Of a stretch of 5,506 bases of DNA, positions 1-5,049 are shown piece after piece. The stretch's first letter is position 1. Each line of letters opens with the position of its first letter. The notes under the pieces are model-generated. The model worked only from the letters and a program-made list of their open reading frames with translations, made no database searches and was not told the DNA's origin. Location: NCBI GenBank assembly GCA_003645845.1, contig QNCV01000187.1:1-5506 (forward strand), written 5' to 3'. The translations under genes and the position numbers were made by a program. This DNA comes from Fidelibacterota bacterium. GTDB taxonomy: Bacteria > Fidelibacterota > UBA2242.

Positions 1-3000
1 CATGGAATGGGCAGGAGATGCTGGAAGGTCTGCTCATAAAGCTGGAAAACGTCACATTTCAGGAGAGCGGCACCTTTGCCGGCAACACCAATTACATTGT
101 CAGCGACGGCGTTAATACGCTGAATATTCGCATCGATACGGACACGGACATGCCCGGCAATTCCATTCCCGGCGGCGCGGTTAATATCGTCGGTATACTG
201 AGCCAGTATGACAACAGTTCGCCTTATAGCGAAGGTTACCAGCTTCTGCCGCGAACTTTATCTGACATTACAGAAGGAGGTCAGAGCGGTGGAGATTTCT
301 ATAGTTACTCCTTCGATCAGTCCGGAAGTGATCCACTGATGTCGACTTGGTCAACTGGAACAGGATCAATGGACTTACTTGAAAACAGAGGATTATACAA
401 AGAAGGAACCGGATCGCTTCAATCTATCTGGAGCGTAAATCACAGTGATGAATGGGGGGGAACCACACAGATTATCTATAAACAAACAGCCCCTGTCGAA
501 GAATACTTCAGTTTGGCAGACTCAGATTACTTAACACTTTGGGTTTTTAATACCGAACCTGCTTCCCAATCCGGGAAAACCTTGTTTGAATTTACACTTC
601 TGGATGCCGACGAAAGATACGATGGAAATACCACTTCTGCGGAACATTGGGTTTATCGCAAGACAGGCGTTCTTGATATGGAGCCGGGCTGGAACCGGGT
701 ACGCATGCCCCTTATAGACAGAGGCTCTGAATTTCCAACAGATCAGGGATTCAGTGCGCCCGGCTGGAACGGAATTGTCAATAACGGTCGCTTGGACAAA
801 GGCCGGATTGTCGGCTGGTTAATCAGCATTGTAACAGATAACACTCAAGTGGGTGAAACCATCAGCGGCGCGACTATCTTCGATCAGCTGGAGGCTGAAG
901 TAAGCGCCGGCGGTGAATACACTGTCACCTTTCAGGCGGATTTGACTGAATTAATTGCCAGCGGCTGGTTTGATCCCTCTGATTCGGCAGACTCTGTTGT
1001 TGTGAACGGAGACTTTAACGGTTGGAGTTCTAACTCAAAAATGGTTCCCGATGGTACCAATCCGAATATTTATACCCATTCAGTCACGGTTTCGGGCATG
1101 CCCGGAGATGTAATCGCCTGGAAATTTCGGCTGCTGCCGAATACAAAATGGCTTAACTCCGGCTGGGAAAACATAGACAGCCGCCAGTTGACCCTCACCG
1201 GGGAGGATATTGTGCTTGATCCGATTGTCCCGGTGGTTAGTCCGCAAAGTTCCGTGACTTCACAGGATGTAACCGTCACTTTTTCTGTGGATATGTCCGG
1301 TTTAAATGACTCTTTTAGTGCTGTTTCGCTCCAGGGTGAAGCGGAACCGCTGAATTGGTACCCTGGTTCAACACCAATGTCCGATCCGGAAGGAGACGGT
1401 GTCTATACTGCAGACATTCTCTTTCCCGCCGGCACAGGCACAACGAATCAGTATAAATATACCGTACAATCGGCAACCGGCGATTGGACTTGGGAAACCT
1501 TCGAAGGAAATCGTGTGTTTAATATTGATGACGAATCCGACACCCAGGTTTTAGAAATCGATATTTTCAACAACCGCGGCAATGTTAGCGGCGGTTCGGT
1601 TTATTTCTCAGGACAGCATACCAGAATTCGTGTGACGGACAATAATCCCATTAACCCGGAGGCCAATCCCGGCGCTTATGTAATTACGGGGAATTCCATC
1701 ACGGTTGAAGCCTGGGTGTTTCCGATGAACGTGCCGGCGAACGGCGGATCGGCAGTCCTTGTTTCCCGCCCTTATTACAATGCCGACCCCTGGTATGCCT
1801 ATGAACTTCGCATCAATAATTATGGATCCGAAGATAAACCCTGTTTTGACTTTGCCGTCAGTGACGGCAGTCCTGGTGGCCTCAGCATCGGGGCTATGAA
1901 CAATACACCGATTACTATCGGAGAATGGGCTCATGTAGCCGGCACCTATGACGGCAGTTCCCTGCGTCTCTATGTAAACGGAGACCTGGCCGCAGAAGTA
2001 CCTTTTTCAGTAAATATCGGTACCGGCAATGCCGGTCTCTATATTGGCGGCCACTGGACAGGCTTTTTCAATGGCGTTATTGATGAGGTGAGACTGTGGA
2101 ATGTTTGCCGCACTCAGAATGAAATCCGCACTGCCATGAACACAGCGCTGACAGGAAATGAAACCGGTCTGGCCGGATACTGGCCGCTGGATGAATTCAC
2201 TACAGTCGGCGAAGTTTATCCTGTGGTGGCGGATTTGACCGACAATCACAATGACATGCAGGCTCAGTATGGCGCGGCATGGATAAGCGCCACGCCTCCT
2301 GATGGTATTCCGCAGATCGAACCCACTTTGATCGTGCATGACCTCTATGGAATCTCCGGAAATCTGTTTGGATACTATCCGGTTAGTACTGGCTGGCCAG
2401 AACCGGACATCAGCCTTGTCAGTGGTCCGGCTGGAATGGTTTTGTCGGAGAATCAGATAATCTGGACGGCCGGAGAGGCCGGGTTTTACGACATAACCCT
2501 GGAAGCCGTAAATTTCTCCGGCAGCGATCAGGCAACCTACAGTCTCTGGGTTGACGCTGTACCGGTCAATTATGCCAATCTGGAAAACAATACGTCTCTT
2601 ACCATTTACAATAACGGTTTCATCGGTGATAATCAGGATGGATCAGGTATAGGCTTTCAATACAACAGCGTGAATGGTCTTTATAAAGGAAGTGTCATTA
2701 TCGGACACGACACTGGTCAGGTATCCGGACAACTCTATGCACCGGAATTCGGCCCCCTGACTGAAGTCCATTCGGTACCCGGCTTATTGCCCGGGTTCGA
2801 TCAGGCATTTCAAAGCCGTTTTAACGATCAGCGGTGTGAAAATCCGATCAACCTTGAAATCACCCAAAGAACCCATGTCAATTCAACTCCGCCGGATGAT
2901 GATTACATGATTCTTGAATATAACATTCTGAATAAATCTGGCGCCGATTTAACCGGCATTTATGTCGGTCTGGCCATGGACTGGGATGTGGGCCCGGATC

Positions 3001-4967
3001 CGGCACAAAACCGGGGTGGATATGACTCAGAAAATAAAATCAGCTATGCCTTTAACAGCGATGAGCTGCCCTATTTTGGAGTAACAGCCCTGACCGGAAA
3101 TGTATCCGGCCATAAAATCTGGTCTATTAATAACGGTAATATGGAAGGTAATGATGATTTTCTCTACGCCGGCTTATCGGAATTTACTCCGGAGCCTGAG
3201 GAAACGACAGATATTCGCGCTATTCTGGGAACCGGGCCTTACAGTATCCGCAGAGACAGTTCCATCACCGTTTTCTTCGCCGTAATAGGCGGTGATGATC
3301 TGGCAGATCTGCAAACAAACGCAGCAGCAGCTCAGGCGGTTGAACTCAGCAGTGAAGAACCCGAGATATCTCATTTCATACCCGTTTACTCCGGCAATCC
3401 CTATCTGGCCATGAATATCTATGTTACTGCCGCCATGATCGATGGCGTTACTCTGAACGCTGGTGACGAAATTGGAATTTTTGACGGTGATATCTGCGTC
3501 GGATCCGGTGTCGTGACCGGAAATTTCGATCCCTACTTGGCCATGGTGGCTTCAACTGACGATCCCACCACGACGGAAAAAGACGGCTTCACCGTGGGAA
3601 ACCCGATCAGTTACCGTTTATGGGACCGGGTGTCAGACCTTGAAATCAGCAGCGTTCAACCCAGCTACAGCTCCGGTAACGGAACCTTTGGGTCTCAGGG
3701 GACGGCGGTGGTCAGTCTGTCCGGCAGTCTCAGTATTTCTCAAACTCTCAATCTTGCCCAAGGCTGGAATATCGTTTCCTTCTATGCAAAACCCGGTGAC
3801 TGTGATATTCTGAATATATTTCAGGACCTTACGGCCAATGAAAACTTGATCAAGATTCAGGACGAGACCGGCAATGCGGTGGAAAATATCACCGGTATCG
3901 GCTGGGTCAACAACATCAACAATCTGGCCGCCACGGAAGGCTATTATGTCAAAGTGGCTTCCGATCAATCTCTGAGTATCGAAGGCAGTGGAATTACCCT
4001 GCCGCTGGACATACCTCTGTCAGCCGGCTGGAATATTATGGGCTACCCTGTCTCCTCTGCACAAAGCGCCCTGAACATCGTCCAGCCGCTAATTAACGAC
4101 GGTACACTGCTGAAAGTTCAGGATGAGACCGGTAAAGCCATCGAAGAATTGCCGGTCATCGGCTGGCAAAACGGAATCGGTGATTTCAAGCCGGGCAAAG
4201 GCTATTACATCAAAACCAACAGTGCCACTGTCGCCACCGTTACTCAGCCATCCAAATCCGCCATCGCCAAATCTTCATCGGCAACAGACTCTGCATTACC
4301 GCCGCATCACTATCTGCCAATCACGACAACAAATCCCTACCTGCCGATGAATGTCTACGTCATGACAGCAGATGTTGAAGGAGAACCGTTGCAGGCCGGC
4401 GCCGAGATCGCCGTTTATTACCATGATAAATGCATTGCCGCGGCGGCGCTCTCCAACCCTCTCAGCGCCGCGAATACCTATCTGCCCCTTGTTGTCGGCG
4501 CCGATGACCCTCTCAGTGAAGAGATTGACGGTTTCGATGAAAACGCTCCTATTGCTTTTAAAATCTGGGATGGCCGCGAAGAGCTGCCGGTAATCGTCAA
4601 AACCGTCAGCTACGCCGATAATTCCGGACTCCTGAATTTCAATGCCCGAGGCACAATTGTCGTCAATCTGGAGGGACAGCGAATTCCGAAAGAGTACAGC
4701 CTGCATCAGAATTATCCCAATCCCTTCAACCCCAACACCACCCTGCGCTATGAATTACCGCAGGCGGGAAAAGTGGAACTCCGGATTTTTGACCTGCAGG
4801 GACGTCAGGTCAATCAGTTGGTTTCCGAAAATCAGCCACCCGGGAAATATTCGGTGATCTGGAACGGGTGTGACAGCCGCGGCAATCAGGTTCCCAGCGG
4901 TATCTACCTCTTTCAATTAAAATGCGGATCGTTCAGTAAAACCCGCAAAGCCGTTTTGATGAAATAA
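1..4967 (+). CDS. Large multidomain secreted protein with carbohydrate-binding-like modules and T9SS sorting domain (5' partial)
   Basis: The reading frame is open from base 3 to the TAA at 4965-4967. The first ATG is at base 18, but the five codons before it (W-N-G-Q-E) are in frame without a stop and continue an OB-fold-like domain, and no signal peptide follows the ATG, so the true start is upstream and the visible 1,649 residues are a C-terminal part. Module order is OB-fold-like, beta-sandwich, two CBM20/CBM48-like, LamG-like, Ig-like, an unassigned region, repeat domain A, two GWN modules, repeat domain B and T9SS sorting domain. The C-terminus predicts export through the outer membrane by type IX secretion, then release or surface anchoring. 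The many sugar-binding-like folds suggest polysaccharide binding or a role attached to an upstream enzyme; this is inference. No catalytic domain can be seen. The next gene begins 16 bases downstream and shares the repeat domain. The frame and secretion class are secure; the function is not. Confidence 0.93.
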   Translation, partial: WNGQEMLEGLLIKLENVTFQESGTFAGNTNYIVSDGVNTLNIRIDTDTDMPGNSIPGGAVNIVGILSQYDNSSPYSEGYQLLPRTLSDITEGGQSGGDFYSYSFDQSGSDPLMSTWSTGTGSMDLLENRGLYKEGTGSLQSIWSVNHSDEWGGTTQIIYKQTAPVEEYFSLADSDYLTLWVFNTEPASQSGKTLFEFTLLDADERYDGNTTSAEHWVYRKTGVLDMEPGWNRVRMPLIDRGSEFPTDQGFSAPGWNGIVNNGRLDKGRIVGWLISIVTDNTQVGETISGATIFDQLEAEVSAGGEYTVTFQADLTELIASGWFDPSDSADSVVVNGDFNGWSSNSKMVPDGTNPNIYTHSVTVSGMPGDVIAWKFRLLPNTKWLNSGWENIDSRQLTLTGEDIVLDPIVPVVSPQSSVTSQDVTVTFSVDMSGLNDSFSAVSLQGEAEPLNWYPGSTPMSDPEGDGVYTADILFPAGTGTTNQYKYTVQSATGDWTWETFEGNRVFNIDDESDTQVLEIDIFNNRGNVSGGSVYFSGQHTRIRVTDNNPINPEANPGAYVITGNSITVEAWVFPMNVPANGGSAVLVSRPYYNADPWYAYELRINNYGSEDKPCFDFAVSDGSPGGLSIGAMNNTPITIGEWAHVAGTYDGSSLRLYVNGDLAAEVPFSVNIGTGNAGLYIGGHWTGFFNGVIDEVRLWNVCRTQNEIRTAMNTALTGNETGLAGYWPLDEFTTVGEVYPVVADLTDNHNDMQAQYGAAWISATPPDGIPQIEPTLIVHDLYGISGNLFGYYPVSTGWPEPDISLVSGPAGMVLSENQIIWTAGEAGFYDITLEAVNFSGSDQATYSLWVDAVPVNYANLENNTSLTIYNNGFIGDNQDGSGIGFQYNSVNGLYKGSVIIGHDTGQVSGQLYAPEFGPLTEVHSVPGLLPGFDQAFQSRFNDQRCENPINLEITQRTHVNSTPPDDDYMILEYNILNKSGADLTGIYVGLAMDWDVGPDPAQNRGGYDSENKISYAFNSDELPYFGVTALTGNVSGHKIWSINNGNMEGNDDFLYAGLSEFTPEPEETTDIRAILGTGPYSIRRDSSITVFFAVIGGDDLADLQTNAAAAQAVELSSEEPEISHFIPVYSGNPYLAMNIYVTAAMIDGVTLNAGDEIGIFDGDICVGSGVVTGNFDPYLAMVASTDDPTTTEKDGFTVGNPISYRLWDRVSDLEISSVQPSYSSGNGTFGSQGTAVVSLSGSLSISQTLNLAQGWNIVSFYAKPGDCDILNIFQDLTANENLIKIQDETGNAVENITGIGWVNNINNLAATEGYYVKVASDQSLSIEGSGITLPLDIPLSAGWNIMGYPVSSAQSALNIVQPLINDGTLLKVQDETGKAIEELPVIGWQNGIGDFKPGKGYYIKTNSATVATVTQPSKSAIAKSSSATDSALPPHHYLPITTTNPYLPMNVYVMTADVEGEPLQAGAEIAVYYHDKCIAAAALSNPLSAANTYLPLVVGADDPLSEEIDGFDENAPIAFKIWDGREELPVIVKTVSYADNSGLLNFNARGTIVVNLEGQRIPKEYSLHQNYPNPFNPNTTLRYELPQAGKVELRIFDLQGRQVNQLVSENQPPGKYSVIWNGCDSRGNQVPSGIYLFQLKCGSFSKTRKAVLMK
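3..272 (+). other. OB-fold-like module, cut at its N-terminal side
   Basis: Residues 1-85 plus the five upstream codons. The pattern E-M-L-E-G-L-L-I-K-L-E-N-V-T, then Y-I-V-S-D-G, a short strand with I-R-I-D, and later V-N-I-V-G-I-L-S-Q-Y resembles the OB-fold modules of the YhcR/DUF5689 type. Those occur in secreted proteins and nucleases of Bacteroidota and relatives, often as EGMLV...V...DG...V.GI. The conserved EG(M/L)LV segment begins before the ATG at base 18, which is the main reason to treat that ATG as internal. The family assignment rests on pattern recognition alone. Confidence 0.6.
297..905 (+). other. Galactose-binding-like beta-sandwich module (carbohydrate-binding-like)
   Basis: Residues 94-296. 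It opens with Y-S-F-D-Q-S-G, has alternating hydrophobic strands, and contains S-D-Y-L-T-L-W-V-F-N, P-G-W-N-R-V-R-M-P-L and later A-P-G-W-N-G-I-V-N-N-G-R-L-D, then I-V-G-W-L-I-S-I and a closing F-D-Q-L-E-A. Modules of this type, with a strand before a 'gWn.v.iPL' motif and a closing 'fDq.' strand, are found next to glycoside hydrolases and in large secreted proteins of the FCB group. It could be a carbohydrate-binding module resembling CBM11, but the exact family cannot be set by eye. No catalytic signature is evident. Confidence 0.5.
915..1226 (+). other. CBM20/CBM48-like starch- or glycogen-binding module, copy 1
   Basis: Residues 300-403. It starts with the strand Y-T-V-T-F-Q-A-D-L, followed by V-V-V-N-G-D-F-N-G-W, which matches the GdFN.W motif of glycogen/starch-binding modules of the CBM48/CBM20 Ig-like fold. 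Next come a strand with Y-T-H-S-V-T-V and A-W-K-F-R, in the position of the family's YKF strand, and a closing segment with W-E-N-I-D-S-R-Q-L-T-L. The aromatic residues W, W and Y would be candidate sugar contacts. A related module follows directly, a tandem arrangement common in amylolytic or surface glycan-binding proteins. Confidence 0.6.
1263..1574 (+). other. CBM20-like starch-binding module, copy 2
   Basis: Residues 416-519. The pattern V-T-V-T-F-S-V-D-M, then S-L-Q-G, L-N-W-Y-P-G, M-S-D-P-E-G-D-G-V-Y-T-A-D, Q-Y-K-Y-T-V and W-E-T-F-E-G-N-R-V-F-N fits the starch-binding Ig-like fold. The late 'WE...GNR' and 'DGVYT...YKY' elements are typical of CBM20-type domains. It is related in layout to the preceding module (both open with VTF.xDx and end after an E.N-R/D-S-R strand) but diverged in sequence, so any duplication is old. 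Binding to alpha-glucan is the family-based guess and is not shown by the sequence. Confidence 0.6.
1590..2195 (+). other. LamG/concanavalin A-like lectin-glucanase fold module
   Basis: Residues 525-726. It opens with G-G-S-V-Y-F-S-G-Q and has the hallmark strands I-T-V-E-A-W-V-F-P, E-W-A-H-V-A-G-T-Y-D-G-S-S-L-R-L-Y-V-N-G and Y-I-G-G-H-W-T-G-F-F-N-G-V-I-D-E-V-R-L-W-N. It closes with L-A-G-Y-W-P-L-D-E. This order (EAWV, W.HVAGTYDG..L.LYVNG, GFFNG.IDEVR.WN, GYW.LDE) is diagnostic for the LamG-like jellyroll family (pfam Laminin_G_3 class). About 200 residues is the normal length, and the module looks intact. Such modules usually bind glycans or proteins in secreted multidomain proteins. Confidence 0.9.
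2307..2564 (+). other. Ig-like (cadherin/putative-Ig type) beta-sandwich module
   Basis: Residues 764-849. The segment I-S-L-V-S-G-P-A-G-M-V-L, then I-I-W-T-A-G-E-A-G-F-Y-D-I-T-L-E-A-V-N, then Q-A-T-Y-S-L-W-V matches bacterial putative Ig or cadherin-like repeats of the form 'P.i.l..gPagm.l....i.WtP...G.y.itl.A.n..G.....f.i.V'. It probably acts as a structural spacer between the LamG module and the next region. No ligand-binding residues can be named. Confidence 0.65.
2565..3350 (+). other. Unassigned beta-rich region, FCB secreted-protein type
   Basis: Residues 850-1111. Its pattern is N-T-S-L-T-I-Y-N-N-G-F-I-G-D, G-S-G-I-G-F-Q-Y, G-L-Y-K-G-S-V-I-I-G, a strand with Y-M-I-L-E-Y-N-I-L-N-K-S-G-A-D-L, Y-V-G-L-A-M-D-W-D-V-G, and a closing F-F-A-V-I-G-G-D-D-L-A-D-L-Q. 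Comparable stretches occur after protease or other catalytic modules in secreted proteins of Calditrichota- and Ignavibacteriota-like bacteria, as I remember them. I do not know a named family or function for it. The order (early G-F-x-Y, middle DWD-G, late GDDL helix) suggests one or two domains rather than disordered linker. Confidence 0.45.
3369..3725 (+). repeat. 119-residue repeat domain, copy A (GDEIGIFDGDICVG type)
   Basis: Residues 1118-1236, from S-H-F-I-P-V-Y-S-G-N-P-Y-L-A-M-N to G-T-A-V-V-S-L-S-G. Key motifs are NPYLAMN, AGDEIGIFDGDICVG, TDDPTTTEKDGF, GNPISYRLWD and a final SQGT. It aligns without gaps to copy C in the next gene, with 84 of 119 residues identical by hand count. The acidic loop D-E...F-D-G-D and the later T-D-D-P...E-K-D could bind metal, but that is a guess. 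I recall similar domains in secreted proteins of Cloacimonadota and Calditrichota without a defined function. Confidence 0.85.
3747..4013 (+). repeat. GWN...GYYVK module, tandem copy 1
   Basis: Residues 1244-1332. It begins L-N-L-A-Q-G-W-N-I-V-S-F-Y and contains L-I-K-I-Q-D-E-T-G-N-A-V-E, then G-W-V-N-N-I-N-N-L, E-G-Y-Y-V-K-V and L-S-I-E-G-S-G. The following module repeats this order. Such modules (L..GWN(L/I)(V/I)S, K.(D/Q)..G, W...I....GYYVK, L...G) are frequent near the C-terminus of T9SS-exported proteins in the FCB group and are presumed beta-rich, with unknown function. Confidence 0.75.
4017..4241 (+). repeat. GWN...GYYIK module, tandem copy 2
   Basis: Residues 1334-1408. It repeats the preceding module in the same order: L-S-A-G-W-N-I-M-G-Y, L-L-K-V-Q-D-E-T-G-K-A-I-E, I-G-W-Q-N-G-I-G-D-F, K-G-Y-Y-I-K-T. 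The QDETG core is identical in both copies, and the DNA there differs mainly at third positions (cag gac gag acc ggc against cag gat gag acc ggt). It is slightly shorter than copy 1. A Ser/Ala-rich linker (residues 1409-1429, bases 4242-4304, with S-K-S-A-I-A-K-S-S-S-A) separates it from the next domain. Confidence 0.75.
4305..4679 (+). repeat. Repeat domain, divergent copy B
   Basis: Residues 1430-1554. It keeps the framework of copy A: Y-L-P-I-T-T-T-N-P-Y-L-P-M-N-V-Y-V, L-Q-A-G-A-E-I-A-V-Y, the Cys of D-K-C-I-A, Y-L-P-L-V-V-G-A-D-D-P, E-I-D-G-F, I-A-F-K-I-W-D and the closing R-G-T-I-V-V-N-L-E-G. The acidic core G-D-E-I-G-I-F-D-G-D of the other copies is replaced by G-A-E-I-A-V-Y-Y-H-D, and the domain is a few residues longer. 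This indicates an old duplication with a changed loop. It directly precedes the sorting domain. Confidence 0.75.
4695..4964 (+). other. T9SS type A C-terminal sorting domain
   Basis: Residues 1560-1649, the last 90 of the protein. The start Y-S-L-H-Q-N-Y-P-N-P-F-N-P-N-T-T-L-R-Y is the classic opening of this family in Calditrichota-, Ignavibacteriota- and Marinimicrobia-like bacteria. It continues with V-E-L-R-I-F-D-L-Q-G-R-Q-V, P-G-K-Y-S-V-I-W-N-G, G-N-Q-V-P-S-G-I-Y-L-F-Q-L and the basic end S-K-T-R-K-A-V-L-M-K. In known systems this domain directs export through the type IX translocon, after which it is removed or used to anchor the protein. Its presence just before the stop shows that the C-terminus is intact. 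Confidence 0.95.
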
Positions 4968-4975
4968 ACAAACTC

Positions 4976-4980
4976 AAGAG
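4976..4980 (+). promoter_or_regulatory. Weak ribosome binding site for the downstream gene
   Basis: AAGAG lies upstream of two adjacent ATG codons at 4984 and 4987. The gap is 3 bases to the first and 6 bases to the second, so the second ATG has the better spacing. The two choices differ by one Met and do not alter the signal peptide. Many FCB bacteria rely little on Shine-Dalgarno pairing, so this site is only suggestive. Confidence 0.4.
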
Positions 4981-4983
4981 ATT

Positions 4984-5049
4984 ATGATGAAAAACATACA
5001 TAGATTCTTAATTTTTTTGTTCCTCTTGAATGTCTCATTCACAGTAGCG
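4984..5049 (+). other. Sec signal peptide of the downstream gene
   Basis: Residues 1-22. A short basic n-region (K3, H6, R7) is followed by a hydrophobic core F-L-I-F-L-F-L-L and a polar c-region N-V-S-F-T-V-A. The small residues at -3 (Thr/Val) and -1 (Ala) before Gln23 fit signal peptidase I, and Ala-Gln cleavage is common in Bacteroidota-type signal peptides. No Cys follows, so it is not a lipoprotein. Confidence 0.85.

Noticed and set aside
454..460. Run of seven G that could be a phase-variation or sequencing-error site
   Set aside because: The frame stays open and the domain pattern continues on both sides, so there is no sign of a frameshift. A single 7-base run within a gene is weak evidence for phase variation.
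1608..1934. Open frame of 108 codons on the minus strand, and similar ones at 2007-2339, 3633-3968 and 4296-4706
   Set aside because: They lie antisense within a strongly supported coding region with clear domains. Their translations show no domain, and they have no convincing ribosome binding site.
4123..4350. Short plus-strand frames inside the large gene (also 3100-3285, 4372-4593 and 4642-4857)
   Set aside because: They are out-of-frame readings of conserved domains. Their products are low-complexity, rich in Pro, Ser and Arg, as expected for shadow frames.
4968..4983. Possible terminator between the two genes
   Set aside because: The 16-base gap has no inverted repeat or T-run that could form an intrinsic terminator.
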